A stretch of DNA of 64,000 nucleotides from an alpha proteobacterium L41A (lineage in GTDB: Bacteria > Pseudomonadota > Alphaproteobacteria > Caulobacterales > Caulobacteraceae): NCBI GenBank assembly GCA_000335735.1, contig AMYY01000014.1, positions 1-64,000 on the forward strand, in the 5' to 3' direction. Made by a program: the position numbers and the translations under genes. Positions 37,445-47,595 of the stretch are shown one piece after another. Each line of letters starts with the position of its first letter. The first letter of the stretch is position 1. The notes under the pieces are model-generated. The model did not search any database. It was not told the DNA's origin and was given only the letters and a program-made list of their open reading frames with translations.

Positions 37445-37475
37445 AGGGCGGGACCGCAAGGTCCCGCCCTTTTTG
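37445..37475 (+). terminator. Terminator after groEL
   Basis: AGGGCGGGACC (37445-37455) pairs with GGTCCCGCCCT (37460-37470) around a GCAA tetraloop and is followed by TTTTG. It lies 30 bases after the groEL stop. Confidence 0.92.
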
Positions 37476-37516
37476 TTTGCCTATCCTCTCTGCGAAGCGG
37501 GGAGGGTGTGGCTGTT

Positions 37517-38245
37517 TCAGAACTCCGAAATCGCGCCCGGCTTGCGGGACCGCGTCTTCAGCCACATCACGCCCAGGAGGTCCGAGACCGAGGCGCGCAG
37601 GCGGCCCCAGTTGGTGTATTTCGAGCGGCCGACCTCGCGGTGGCGGTGGTCCACGTCGAGGTACTGGTTCCTGAACCCCTCACGGATCATCAGGGCCGGC
37701 AGATAGCGGTGGATGTGATCGAAGTAGGGCAGGCGCAGGAAGACGTCGCGGCGGAAGGCCTTCAGCCCGCAGCCGGTGTCGTCGGCGTCGTCGCCCAGCA
37801 GTTTGCGGCGGATGCGGTTGGCCCAGATCGAGGCCTGGCGCTTGGCCTCGGTGTCCTGGCGCTTGGCGCGGCGACCGCCGACCAGGCCCACATTGCCGGG
37901 GGCGGCCAGAAGCGCATCGACCAGGCGGGGCGCATCGGCCGGCGGGTTCTGACCGTCGCCGTCCATCGTCACCACGACCGGCGCGCGCGCGGCCAGGACG
38001 CCGGTGCGAACCGCCCGGCTCTGGCCCGCGTTAGTGCCGTGGGCCAGGACGCGCAGCGCCGGCAGTTCGGCCATGGCGGCCTTCAGCTCGGCCAGGGTCG
38101 CGTCCCTGGACGCATCGTCCACGAAGATCATCTCGTACGAACGGCCGGCGAAGGCGGCGGCGATCTCGCGCGCCAGGGGCACGGCGGCGCCCGCCTCGTC
38201 ATGGACGGGAACGACGACGGAGATTTCGGGCGTTTCGGGGGTCAT
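37517..38245 (-). CDS. Family 2 glycosyltransferase (polyprenyl-phosphate sugar synthase type)
   Basis: A 242-residue GT-A glycosyltransferase starting with EISVVVPVHDEA and carrying FVDDASRDAT and VVTMDGDGQNPP (the metal-binding D-x-D region). It fits the DPM1/ArnC-like group, which moves a sugar from a nucleotide to undecaprenyl or polyprenyl phosphate. No C-terminal membrane helices are present. It is divergent from a GT83 transferase, which normally uses such lipid-linked sugars, so the pair may modify lipid A or another envelope glycan. The sugar is unknown. Confidence 0.88.
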   Translation of the reverse strand: MTPETPEISVVVPVHDEAGAAVPLAREIAAAFAGRSYEMIFVDDASRDATLAELKAAMAELPALRVLAHGTNAGQSRAVRTGVLAARAPVVVTMDGDGQNPPADAPRLVDALLAAPGNVGLVGGRRAKRQDTEAKRQASIWANRIRRKLLGDDADDTGCGLKAFRRDVFLRLPYFDHIHRYLPALMIREGFRNQYLDVDHRHREVGRSKYTNWGRLRASVSDLLGVMWLKTRSRKPGAISEF

Positions 38246-38321
38246 CGGCGCTCCATAGAGGATAACGAGAGCTTAGGGGAGACGGCTGACGCAGGCGTAG
38301 TCGCCGTGTAAGGAGTCTGGA

Positions 38322-40016
38322 ATGAAGACTTTCGATCTGGATGGCCGCATCGCCGGCTGGCGCGGGCCGGTTCTCGCGGCCCTGCTGACGTTAATCGCCG
38401 GGCTGCCGGGCCTGTTGCTGCTGCCGCCGCTGGATCGCGACGAGAGCCGGTTCGCCCAGGCCACGTCCCAGATGCTGGAAAGCGGCGACTATGTCGACAT
38501 CCGCTATCAGGACGAGCCGCGCTGGAAGAAGCCGGTCGGCATCTACTGGATGCAGGCGATCGCCGTGGGCCTGACCTCAGATGTCGAGGACCGCGAAATC
38601 GCGCCCTATCGCATCCCGTCCCTGCTGGGCGCCATGATGGCGGCCTGGGCCGTGGCCTGGGCCGGCTCGGCCATGCTGGGCGGGCGGGTCGGCTTCTTCG
38701 GCGGGGCCATCATGGGGGCGACCTTCCTGCTGTCGACCGAGGCGGGGATCGCCAAGACCGACGCCATGCTGTGCGGCGCGACGACCCTGGCCATGGCGGC
38801 GTTGGCCCGCATCTATATGGCGACGAAGGCGGGCGAACGACCGATCCGGCTGCACAAGCTGTTGTTCTGGATCGGGATCGGTTTGTCGATCCTGATCAAG
38901 GGACCGATCGGGTTTCTGGTCGTGGCCCTGGCGATCATCGCCCTGTCCATCTGGGATCGAAACATCAAATGGCTGTATCGCCTCGGCTGGGGGTGGGGTC
39001 TGCCGCTGGTCGCCCTGATGGTCGGGCCGTGGGCCATCGCCATCACCATCGCCACCGACGGCGGTTTCTGGCGCGAGGCCATCGGTGGGGACCTGGCGCC
39101 CAAGATCGCCGGCGCGCACGAAAGCCATTCGGGCTTCCCCGGCATGTATCTGTTGCTGGCGCCCCTGCTGTTCTTCCCCTCGACCCTGCTGTTGCCCGCC
39201 GCCGTGTCGACGGGCTGGAGCCGACGCGCCGAGCCGGCGATCCGGTTCCTGGTCTGCTGGCTGGTTCCCGGCTGGCTGATGTTCGAACTGGCGCCGACCA
39301 AGCTGTGGCACTACACCCTGCCGACCTTTGGGGCGCTGGCCCTGTTGGCGGCCGCCGCCCTGGCCCAGCCCATCGGCAAGGTCTCGCGCATCACCGGCGC
39401 GGTCCTGGGCGCGTTCGCGGCTCTGCTGATCATCGGCATCACCGTCTATGGACTGACCGTCTATGGCACCTCGACGGCCCAGACCTGGGCGGCGCTGACG
39501 GTGGTCATGGCGCTGGCGGCGGGGGCGATGGGGGGCTTCCTTCTGCTGAACCGCGCGCCGGTCGCAGCGCTGGTCGCCTCGCTAGCCTTCGGGATCGTGG
39601 CGCACGCGGCCCTGTCGGGCACGATCCGCCAGCTGCGGCCCCTGGCCATCGCGCCCCAGCTTGAAAAGGCGCTGGAGGCGGCGGACCTGCACCCGCGTCA
39701 GGGGCGCACGCCGGGGCCGGTGGCGATCACCGGCTTCCATGAACCCAGCTTCGTCTTCCTGACAGGGCGCGACACCGACCTGACCGACGCCCAGGGCGCG
39801 GCCGAGGCCCTGGCCGAGGGGCGGCCCGCCATTGTCGAGGGACGCGATGCCGAAGCCTTCCGTGCGGCCGCGGCGCGTCTGGGCGTGTCGGGTCGCGCGG
39901 TCGGGACGGTCAACGGCTACAACTATTCGGCGGGCGATCCGGTCAGCCTGACCGTCTATGCGCCGCCGCCCCGAAACGGGAATGGGAACGGTAACGCCGC
40001 AGCGGGAGCCGAGTGA
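38322..40016 (+). CDS. GT83 (ArnT-like) glycosyltransferase, membrane-bound
   Basis: A 564-residue polytopic protein with about 12 membrane segments. The first periplasmic loop carries LDRDESRFAQATSQML and RWKKPVGIYWMQ, the conserved acidic and Lys motifs of the ArnT/PMT superfamily. A short periplasmic C-terminal domain follows. Such enzymes transfer a sugar from polyprenyl phosphate to lipid A or protein. The stop overlaps the next ATG (TGATG), so the HMG-CoA-lyase-like gene is translationally coupled. It is divergent from the GT2 gene across 76 bp. Confidence 0.88.
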   Translation: MKTFDLDGRIAGWRGPVLAALLTLIAGLPGLLLLPPLDRDESRFAQATSQMLESGDYVDIRYQDEPRWKKPVGIYWMQAIAVGLTSDVEDREIAPYRIPSLLGAMMAAWAVAWAGSAMLGGRVGFFGGAIMGATFLLSTEAGIAKTDAMLCGATTLAMAALARIYMATKAGERPIRLHKLLFWIGIGLSILIKGPIGFLVVALAIIALSIWDRNIKWLYRLGWGWGLPLVALMVGPWAIAITIATDGGFWREAIGGDLAPKIAGAHESHSGFPGMYLLLAPLLFFPSTLLLPAAVSTGWSRRAEPAIRFLVCWLVPGWLMFELAPTKLWHYTLPTFGALALLAAAALAQPIGKVSRITGAVLGAFAALLIIGITVYGLTVYGTSTAQTWAALTVVMALAAGAMGGFLLLNRAPVAALVASLAFGIVAHAALSGTIRQLRPLAIAPQLEKALEAADLHPRQGRTPGPVAITGFHEPSFVFLTGRDTDLTDAQGAAEALAEGRPAIVEGRDAEAFRAAAARLGVSGRAVGTVNGYNYSAGDPVSLTVYAPPPRNGNGNGNAAAGAE

Positions 40017-40930
40017 TGGGCCGCTTCATCCAGATCGTCGAAGTCGGGCCACGCGATGGCTTGCAAAACGAAAAGGCGGTGCTTGAGCCCGCCGTCCGCG
40101 CCGATCTGGTGCGACGGCTTGAGCAGGCGGGGGCGAAACGGATCGAGGCCGTCTCCTTCGTCCATCCCAAATATGTGCCGCAGATGGCCGGCGCCGAGGA
40201 GGTCATGGCCGCCCTGCCGCACGAGGCAGGGCGCAGCCGCATCGGCCTGGTGTTGAACGGCAAGGGCTATGACCGGGCGCTGGCGACCGGGGTGGACGAG
40301 GTCAATGTCTCGGTCGCCGCCACCGACGGCTTCGGCCTGAAGAACCAGGGCTTGGCGGTGAAGGATCAACTGGCCATGCTGGGCGAGATCGTCGCCCGCC
40401 GGCACAACGCCGAGGCCAGCGAGGGCGCGCCGTCGCTGTCGGCCATGATCTCCTGCGTCTGGGGCTGTCCGTTCGACGGCGAGGTTTCCATCGATCAGGT
40501 CTCGGACATGGTCGGCGCCATCGCCGAGATGGGCGTCGGCGAAATCGGGCTGGCCGACACCATCGGCGCGGGCGATCCCTGGGCGGTGACGAAAAAGGTC
40601 GAGGCGGCCAGGGCGGCCGCGCCCGACGCGACCCTGCGCCTGCACTTCCACGACACCCGCAACACCGGCCTGGCCAACGCCTATGCCGGCGTCGAGGCGG
40701 GGATCGACGTGCTGGACGCCTCGGTCGGCGGCATCGGCGGCTGTCCGTTCGCGCCGGGCGCCACGGGAAACATCGCCACTGAGGATCTGGTCTATATACT
40801 GGTGCGCGGCGGGTTCGAGACCGGCTATGACCTGGACGCCCTGATCGCGACGGCGCGCTGGATCGGTGAGGCCATCGGCCGGCCGGCGCCGTCGGCGCTC
40901 AGCCGGGCTGGCGGATTTCCCAAGCGCTGA
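40016..40930 (+). CDS. Hydroxymethylglutaryl-CoA lyase family protein
   Basis: A 304-residue TIM-barrel enzyme of the DRE-TIM group. The entry motif VGPRDGLQNE holds the catalytic Arg and metal-binding Asp, LRLHFHDTRNTG gives the metal-binding His residues, and SVGGIGGCPFAPGATGN carries the catalytic Cys of the HMG-CoA lyase signature. It should cleave HMG-CoA to acetyl-CoA and acetoacetate in leucine degradation, though related lyases use other acyl-CoA substrates. ATG 40016 overlaps the upstream stop; GTG 40013 is possible. Its linkage to a glycosyltransferase is unusual. Confidence 0.92.
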   Translation: MGRFIQIVEVGPRDGLQNEKAVLEPAVRADLVRRLEQAGAKRIEAVSFVHPKYVPQMAGAEEVMAALPHEAGRSRIGLVLNGKGYDRALATGVDEVNVSVAATDGFGLKNQGLAVKDQLAMLGEIVARRHNAEASEGAPSLSAMISCVWGCPFDGEVSIDQVSDMVGAIAEMGVGEIGLADTIGAGDPWAVTKKVEAARAAAPDATLRLHFHDTRNTGLANAYAGVEAGIDVLDASVGGIGGCPFAPGATGNIATEDLVYILVRGGFETGYDLDALIATARWIGEAIGRPAPSALSRAGGFPKR

Positions 40931-41013
40931 ACGCTTGTGGCGGCGTTTCGCAAACGGCGCTAAATCAGGGTGAACAGGCGTAGCCGTTGGACCGGCTGCG
41001 AAGAGGACCGTCC

Positions 41014-41439
41014 ATGCTGCTTGCCATTCCGCTGCTGCTGATCCCGGTGGTGCTCTACAATATCGTGGTGCTGTTCGGCGCGCCGAGCGGGGCGGGGATG
41101 GTGCAGGCGGATGTGCTGCTGCGCGATCCGCTGTTCTCGATCACCATGACCTCGGGCGCGCAATGGACGATCGGGTCCGGCGACTTGATCCTGTTTCTCG
41201 GCTTGATCCTGCTGTTCTTTGAGCTGGTGAAGTCCACCTCCAGCCAGCGGGTCGCCATCATCAATCACGCCCTGTCGATGATCCTGTTCATCGGCGTGCT
41301 GGTGGAGTTCCTGCTGCTGCCGGGTTTCGCGACCTCGACCTTCTTTCTGATCGTGATCATGATCCTGCTGGACGTCCTGGCCGGCTTCATCGTGACCATC
41401 ATCGCGTCGCGCAAGGATTTCGATTTCGGCGGGGCATGA
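41014..41439 (+). CDS. Four-helix membrane protein, unknown function
   Basis: A 141-residue protein with about four hydrophobic segments: the N-terminal LLAIPLLLIPVVLYNIVVLF, then about 52-72, 82-105 and 107-128. The C-terminus is short and charged (RKDFDFGG). No motif suggests a reaction and I do not recognise the family. ATG 41014 follows AGAGGACCG and is preferred to upstream non-ATG codons. It has its own 83-bp upstream gap. Confidence 0.75.
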   Translation: MLLAIPLLLIPVVLYNIVVLFGAPSGAGMVQADVLLRDPLFSITMTSGAQWTIGSGDLILFLGLILLFFELVKSTSSQRVAIINHALSMILFIGVLVEFLLLPGFATSTFFLIVIMILLDVLAGFIVTIIASRKDFDFGGA

Positions 41440-41449
41440 GCCAAACGGC

Positions 41450-41514
41450 CTCAAGTCGCGCAAAGCGCGGTAGGCCCCAAGAAACATGCGCTCAAGCAGC
41501 GCGAAGCGCGGTAG
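41450..41514. repeat. Pair of 24-bp direct repeats
   Basis: CTCAAGTCGCGCAAAGCGCG plus GTAG (41450-41473) and a copy matching at 21 of 24 positions (41491-41514) lie 41 bases apart in the gap after the membrane protein gene. Each copy contains a small GCGC...GCGC inverted core. The rest of the 223-bp gap (41440-41662) shows no convincing gene. Confidence 0.5.
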
Positions 41515-41662
41515 CGCTACGAAAATGCCGTGAAGATCAGGGCGACGACGGCGACGTCGAAGGCTTTGGCGGCGAGGGCGAAGACGGCGGGCATGGGCGG
41601 GTCCGGCTGAGAGCGTTCTGCCCCGCCCCCAGCAAACCCCGTGCCGCCCGGGCGGCGTCAGC

Positions 41663-42016
41663 TCAGATTTCGGTCTTGGCGGTCTTGCCCGTCTTTGGAC
41701 GACGCTCGGCCGCGCCCGAATATTCGGCTCCGAGGTAGGCGGAGCGGGCCGCATCCAGAACCGGCGGGCCGCCGCGCAGGCCCCGTTTCTGGCCGCTCTG
41801 GCCCATCTGCTGGGCCACGAAGGCGGCGGCGCCGGGCTCGGGCGTCGGCAGGACGGCAGCTCTTGCCGGGGCCGGTTGGGGCTCGACGATCTCAGGCGCA
41901 TCGACGGGGACCAGGGCGCGCGAGGCGGATCGGGCGCGCCGCTCGCGCTCGCGGCGTTCGCCTTCGCGGCGATCCACCCGGTCCGGTCCGCCGACGGCCT
42001 GGATCCGGTCGGTCAT
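41663..42016 (-). CDS. Small conserved-looking protein coupled to phaR
   Basis: A 117-residue protein. The first 60 residues are charged and then Pro/Ala-rich, likely disordered. The C-terminal half, with FVAQQMGQSGQKRGLRGG and ARSAYLGAEYSG, looks like the conserved part. The start overlaps the phaR stop (ATGA), so translation is coupled and co-expression is almost certain. The function is unknown; the neighbour suggests a link to polyhydroxyalkanoate granules, which is inference. Confidence 0.75.
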   Translation of the reverse strand: MTDRIQAVGGPDRVDRREGERRERERRARSASRALVPVDAPEIVEPQPAPARAAVLPTPEPGAAAFVAQQMGQSGQKRGLRGGPPVLDAARSAYLGAEYSGAAERRPKTGKTAKTEI

Positions 42017-42642
42017 TTGCTCTTGCCGCCCGCCAGCTTTTCGATCTGACGGCGCATCTCGTCCATCTGGCGACGCATCTCGTCCAAGGCGTCAGGCGCC
42101 TCTGGCGGCGGGGCCGGCTCGGCCTTGTCATCGGACGCGGCGGGCGTGGGTTCGGCGCGGGGATAGGTGAAGGCCGGGAACATCTGCATGGCGCGCTCGA
42201 ACATCGCCATATTGGCGCGCGCGGCGTCCTCCATCAGGGTCGCGCCTGCGCCGGTTCCGAAGGCGCGGCCCATCTGACTGGCGAACTGTTCCTGCTGGCG
42301 ACCGAAGTTGGCCAACGACATCTCCAGATAGGAGGGCAGGACGCCCTGCATCTGACCGCCGTAAAAGCCGATCAGCTGACGCAGGAACTGAACCGGCAAC
42401 AACGCCTCGCCCCGGCTCTCTTCCTCGAAAATGATCTGGGTCAGGATCTGGCGGGTCAGATCGTCGTTGGTCTTGGCGTCATAGACGACGAACTCGGTTC
42501 CCTCGCGCACCATGGTCGCCAGGTCTTCCAGCGTCACATAGGCGCTGGTCCGCGTGTTGTAGAGCCTGCGGTTCGCGTACTTCTTGATGACGACCTGAGC
42601 GCTGTCGCCGGTCTTTCCAACCTTGGTCTTTTCGTCAGCCAC
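42013..42642 (-). CDS. phaR: Polyhydroxyalkanoate synthesis repressor PhaR
   Basis: A protein of about 209 residues. The N-terminal PHB-accumulation regulatory domain reads VIKKYANRRLYNT and TLEDLATMV, followed by a second conserved block with LTQIIFEEESRG and LRQLIGFYGGQMQ. The C-terminus has a Pro/Ala linker and a heptad-like tail (MRRQMDEMRRQIEKL). PhaR binds PHB and the phasin promoter and adjusts granule formation. The start is GTG 42642 or GTG 42672; the latter has GGAGG only 3 bases away. A thiolase gene lies nearby, consistent with a PHB locus. Confidence 0.92.
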   Translation of the reverse strand: MADEKTKVGKTGDSAQVVIKKYANRRLYNTRTSAYVTLEDLATMVREGTEFVVYDAKTNDDLTRQILTQIIFEEESRGEALLPVQFLRQLIGFYGGQMQGVLPSYLEMSLANFGRQQEQFASQMGRAFGTGAGATLMEDAARANMAMFERAMQMFPAFTYPRAEPTPAASDDKAEPAPPPEAPDALDEMRRQMDEMRRQIEKLAGGKSK

Positions 42643-42744
42643 GCTTGTTCTCGCGATGTTGCAACGCGTCACTATCCTCCGTTGCGACGCGATGCGCCAG
42701 AGGGTGCGCCAAAGGGGGCGAAACCGCCGGGAACGGACGATCGA

Positions 42745-43458
42745 TCAGTGGCTCATCGCCGGGGCCAGCACGACGCCGACCAGTACGGCCGTCCAGTGAA
42801 CCGTCGCGCCGGTGACGACGAAGCCGTGCCAGATGGCGCGGCGGAACTTCACGCGCGGGCTGATGAAGACGAAGACCCCGGCGGTGTAGATCAGGCCGCC
42901 GATGACCAGCAGGGCCAGGGCGATCGGATGCACCGTCTCGACCATCGGCTTCAGGGCCGCGACCGCCAGCCAGCCAAAGACGACATAGACGCCGCTCCAA
43001 AACTTGTCCGAGATGCGCGGCGCGAACAGCTTCACGCCGGCGCCGAGGAAGGCCAGGGTCCAGATCAGGGTGGTGAAGCCGATGGCCCACAGACCTTCGA
43101 ACCGTTGGGTCGTGAAGGGGGTGTAGCTGCCGGCGATCATCAGGAAGATCGCCGCCTCGTCCAGTCGCCGCAGCACCGGCCGCGCGGCGCAGGGGTTGGT
43201 CCAGTTGTAGATGGTCGAGGCCGTCAGCATGCCGACGAGGCACAGGGCGTAGATGGCGGTCGCCATCACGCCGCCGATCCCCGCATAGACCCCAGCCAGA
43301 CCCGCCAGGATGATGCCGCCGACCGCCGCCAGCATCAGGCCGACGACGTGAACCCACAGATCCGCCAGCTTTTCCGCGCGCGTCGGATAGTGCTCGATCA
43401 TGTCCAGCTCGTCCGGCGTGCAGACGTGGGTGACAAGACGTTTCAGCGTGCGCAGCAT
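42745..43458 (-). CDS. Haemolysin III-like (PAQR superfamily) membrane protein
   Basis: A 237-residue protein with seven membrane segments. It shows the family residues ADLWVHVVGLMLA near the first helix, TIYNW, RRLDEAAIFLMIAGSYTPF and the late IWHGFVVTGATVHW with its His residues, which form the presumed metal site. Bacterial members (YqfA, HlyIII) have no firmly established role, though metal-dependent lipid hydrolase activity has been proposed for the superfamily. ATG 43458 has GGAAGG upstream. It sits between phaR and the divergent thiolase gene. Confidence 0.9.
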   Translation of the reverse strand: MLRTLKRLVTHVCTPDELDMIEHYPTRAEKLADLWVHVVGLMLAAVGGIILAGLAGVYAGIGGVMATAIYALCLVGMLTASTIYNWTNPCAARPVLRRLDEAAIFLMIAGSYTPFTTQRFEGLWAIGFTTLIWTLAFLGAGVKLFAPRISDKFWSGVYVVFGWLAVAALKPMVETVHPIALALLVIGGLIYTAGVFVFISPRVKFRRAIWHGFVVTGATVHWTAVLVGVVLAPAMSH

Positions 43459-43618
43459 GGACCTTCCAATCCGTCGATCGCCTCTATCGTTCCGCGACAA
43501 TGCGCCGACAGGGTGACGATTGGCTGAATCGCGCCCTGTCCATGTCGTCGCAGGTGACGAACGCGCTGCAATGCGGCAAAACGGTCACGCCGAGTTATTC
43601 TCCAAAGAGTGAAATCCC

Positions 43619-44794
<1,176 letters not shown>

Positions 44795-44810
44795 TCCCCT
44801 GAGAAGAAAA

Positions 44811-44832
44811 GGGGCGAGGTCTCCCTCGCCCC
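44811..44832 (-). terminator. Terminator after the M28 peptidase gene
   Basis: GGGGCGAGG (44811-44819) pairs with CCTCGCCCC (44824-44832) around TCTC. On the minus strand the stem is followed by TTTTCTTCTC, so it mainly serves the peptidase gene ending at 44840; it may also stop thiolase transcripts. Confidence 0.82.
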
Positions 44833-44839
44833 TCAAATC

Positions 44840-46447
44840 CTAGTCCGCCGCCGGATATTCGAACGGATCGCTCGGCGTGGGCTGGGTCGGCAGCGGCATG
44901 CGGGGCAGAGGCTCGTCGCGGTTGGCGGCGTTCAGCAGGAAACTGGCCAGGATGACGGCCGCCTGACGCAGGTCCTCGGCCTTCAGGTGGTCGTAGCTGT
45001 CGATGCTGGTGTGGTGCAGGCGGCTGGAATAGTCGAGCGGGTCCTGGATGAACTGATATCCCGGCACGCCCACGGTCTGCATATAGACGTGGTCGGTGCC
45101 GCCCGAGTTGCGCAGCGAGACGGTCGTTGCGCCCATGCTGGCGAACGGCGCCAGCCATTCCTGGAAGATCGGGGCGGCGGCGACATTGCCCTCGGCGTTG
45201 ATGCCGCGGATCTTGCCCGAGCCGTTGTCCAGATTGAAATAGGCGACCAGATCGCGATAGCCGGCGCGCGGCTCGATCGGCCAGCGGCTGCGCCAGGTGC
45301 GGTTGTCCGGCAGGCCCGCCAGCGCCGGATCGTTCGACGCAGCCCGCGTCGCCAAATGCCGGTCCACATAGGCCAGCGAGCCCAGGATGCCTTGCTCCTC
45401 GCCGTTCCACAGGGCGAAACGGATGGTGCGCTTGGGCTTGACGTTGAGGGCCTTCAGGATGCGGGCGGCCTCCATGACCACCGCGCTGCCGGCGGCGTTG
45501 TCGACAGCCCCGTCCGAGGCGACCCAGCTGTCCAGGTGGGCGCCAGCCATGACGTATTCGGTTCCGCGCGCCGTGCCGGGGATGTCGGCCAGGATGTTGT
45601 AGGCGTTGACGTCCTCGTCGTGGAAGCGGACCTCGCTCATCAGTTCCAGCGTCGGCGGCGCGTCGGTCAGGGCCAGGCGCGCCAGGCGGCGATAATCCTC
45701 GGCCGCCAGCTCCATCCCCGCCAGCTTGGGCGTGGCGCCGACCTGATAGGTGTAGCCCGTGCCGTGCAGCAGGCCGCCGTCGCGCTGGGAGATCCGCACC
45801 CAGGCCAGGGCGCCCTGTTCGGCCAGGAAGGCGTCCAGCTGATTGGCGAAGTTGACGGTCTTCAGCGAGCGTTCGATGGCGGCCGGCGAATGCTGGGGCT
45901 GATTATAGGTGTTGCGTTCGGCTAGCTCGGCGCTGGTCCAGCGGCGGAAGGCCGGCTCGGTCGGCTCGGACCCCGTGCCCGGCTGGGACAGCATGACGAT
46001 CTTTCCCGACAGCTTGCCGCGCCATTTGTCGAAATCCTCGACCTTGGTGATCGGGGCCACGATCACGCCGCCGCTGATCACGCCATTGGTCGAGGGCGTC
46101 CAGGCCACCGGGATGGCGCGCAAATCCAGCGGGCGCGGCGCAGTCATCCGGGCGCTGGAGCGGACGATGGACCAGCCCCGGCCGAACTCGAACCCTTCGG
46201 CGCGCACGTCGGACAGGCCGTAGTCGCGGAACTGCTGCTGCGCCCAGCGTTCGGCCTCGCGCATCTGGGGCGAGTTGGTCATCCGCCCGCCGATTCGGTC
46301 GGTCAGATAGGCGGCGGTCTGCATCACCTGGCTGTGGTTCAGCCCCTGGTCGATGATGCCGTTGACGGCGACGCGGTCCACCGACTGGGCGGCGACCGGC
46401 GTGGCGAGAAGAGCGGCGGCGGAGACGAGGGCGAGCAGACGCGACAT
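44840..46447 (-). CDS. Exported M28-family metallopeptidase
   Basis: A 535-residue protein with a signal peptide (MSRLLALVSAAALLATPVAAQ), a PA-type insert around VIVAPITKVEDF, and a C-terminal M28 zinc peptidase domain. The metal ligands are in AHLDSWVASDGAVDNAAG, GEEQGILGS and SRLHHTSIDSYDH. It is likely a periplasmic or secreted amino- or carboxypeptidase. ATG 46447 has GGGGAAATCC upstream; the 25 residues before it are not signal-like. A second M28 peptidase, of a different subgroup, occurs at 53548. Confidence 0.92.
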   Translation of the reverse strand: MSRLLALVSAAALLATPVAAQSVDRVAVNGIIDQGLNHSQVMQTAAYLTDRIGGRMTNSPQMREAERWAQQQFRDYGLSDVRAEGFEFGRGWSIVRSSARMTAPRPLDLRAIPVAWTPSTNGVISGGVIVAPITKVEDFDKWRGKLSGKIVMLSQPGTGSEPTEPAFRRWTSAELAERNTYNQPQHSPAAIERSLKTVNFANQLDAFLAEQGALAWVRISQRDGGLLHGTGYTYQVGATPKLAGMELAAEDYRRLARLALTDAPPTLELMSEVRFHDEDVNAYNILADIPGTARGTEYVMAGAHLDSWVASDGAVDNAAGSAVVMEAARILKALNVKPKRTIRFALWNGEEQGILGSLAYVDRHLATRAASNDPALAGLPDNRTWRSRWPIEPRAGYRDLVAYFNLDNGSGKIRGINAEGNVAAAPIFQEWLAPFASMGATTVSLRNSGGTDHVYMQTVGVPGYQFIQDPLDYSSRLHHTSIDSYDHLKAEDLRQAAVILASFLLNAANRDEPLPRMPLPTQPTPSDPFEYPAAD

Positions 46448-46543
46448 GGATTTCCCCAAGAAAGCCCGATGGCTGAACAGGGGCGCATCTGAGGTGATCC
46501 GGTCGCGGAGTGCAAACCGCAAACGGCGTTCAGGCCGCGACGA

Positions 46544-47509
46544 TCAGCCCCAGGGACCGCGCGGTTCCGTCGGGGTGGTGGGGACGCCGGTGGTCGTGAA
46601 ACCGGCGGCCGGTCTCGGCTGGGTCAGGTCCGGCGTTCGAGCGCGCGGCTGCAGGCCCATCTTCGCGCCAAGCTCCATCAAGGCCCGGACGCGGTTTCCC
46701 GTCGCCGGATGGGTCGAGAACAGATTGTCCGCGCCACGGCCCGCCAGCGGATTGATAATGAACATCTGACCCGAGGCCGGATTGCGCTCGGCCGTCTGAT
46801 TGGTGATCCGCCGGGCGTAGGCGTCGATCTTCTGCAGGGCCGAAGCGAGGGCCTGGGGATCGCCGGCGATCTCGGCGCCGACGCGGTCGGCCTCATATTC
46901 GCGGCCCCGGCTTATGGCCATCTGCACCAGGCCGGCGGCCATGGGCGCAAGCAACATGAGGGCGATCGTGCCGATGACGCCGCCCGGCCGCTCGCGGTCG
47001 TTGCCGCCGAAGAACAGGGCGAAGTTGGCGAGCGCCGCGATGGCGCCCGCGATGGTCGCCGTGACCGTCATGATCAGGGTGTCGCGGTTCTTCACATGGG
47101 CCAGCTCGTGCGCCATCACCCCGCGCACCTCCTCGCGTGTCAGCATGTCCAGCAAGCCGGTGGTGGCGCAGACGGCGGCGTTCTCGGGATTTCGGCCCGT
47201 GGCGAAGGCGTTGGGCTGATCATTGGGAATGATGGCGACCTGCGGCTGGGGCAGGCCGGCGTCGCGGGCCATCTGACGCACGTCGGCGACATAGTTCCTG
47301 ACCACGGCGTTGGGGTGCTGCTCGTCGACCGGCTGGGCTCGGTACATCTTCAGCACGATCTTGTCGGCGTTCCAGTAGCTGAACAGATTCATCCCGCCCG
47401 CGAACAGCAGGGCGATCGCCATGCCGGTCGCGCCGCCGATCAAATAGCCGACCCCTGCGAACAGGGCCGTCATCGCCGCCAACAGAATGAAGGTCTTCAG
47501 ATGGTTCAT
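46544..47509 (-). CDS. htpX: Membrane protease HtpX
   Basis: A 321-residue M48 zinc protease of the inner membrane that degrades misfolded membrane proteins with FtsH. Two N-terminal membrane segments precede the zinc site HELAHVKN; two more hydrophobic segments follow, then the third ligand Glu in [12 protein letters not shown]. The C-terminus is Pro/Arg-rich and longer than in E. coli. It is divergent from the SDHAF4-like gene across 86 bp. Confidence 0.95.
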   Translation of the reverse strand: MNHLKTFILLAAMTALFAGVGYLIGGATGMAIALLFAGGMNLFSYWNADKIVLKMYRAQPVDEQHPNAVVRNYVADVRQMARDAGLPQPQVAIIPNDQPNAFATGRNPENAAVCATTGLLDMLTREEVRGVMAHELAHVKNRDTLIMTVTATIAGAIAALANFALFFGGNDRERPGGVIGTIALMLLAPMAAGLVQMAISRGREYEADRVGAEIAGDPQALASALQKIDAYARRITNQTAERNPASGQMFIINPLAGRGADNLFSTHPATGNRVRALMELGAKMGLQPRARTPDLTQPRPAAGFTTTGVPTTPTEPRGPWG

Positions 47510-47595
47510 CGCGGTTCCATTCCCGATCCGTCTGGCGTCCCGGGCTTGAACCTCTATTTGAGAGAAGGCGCATCAAGCCTCAAGGGAGCCGCCCT

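Noticed and set aside
41517..41594. A 25-codon minus-strand frame encoding a hydrophobic peptide (MPAVFALAAKAFDVAVV...)
   Set aside because: It could be a small membrane protein, but there is no ribosome site and it ends beside the repeat pair; the support is too weak to list as a gene.
41436..41738. A 100-codon frame overlapping the end of the membrane protein gene by ATGA
   Set aside because: The overlap looks like coupling, but the translation is low complexity, crosses direct repeats and runs antisense into the 41663 gene.
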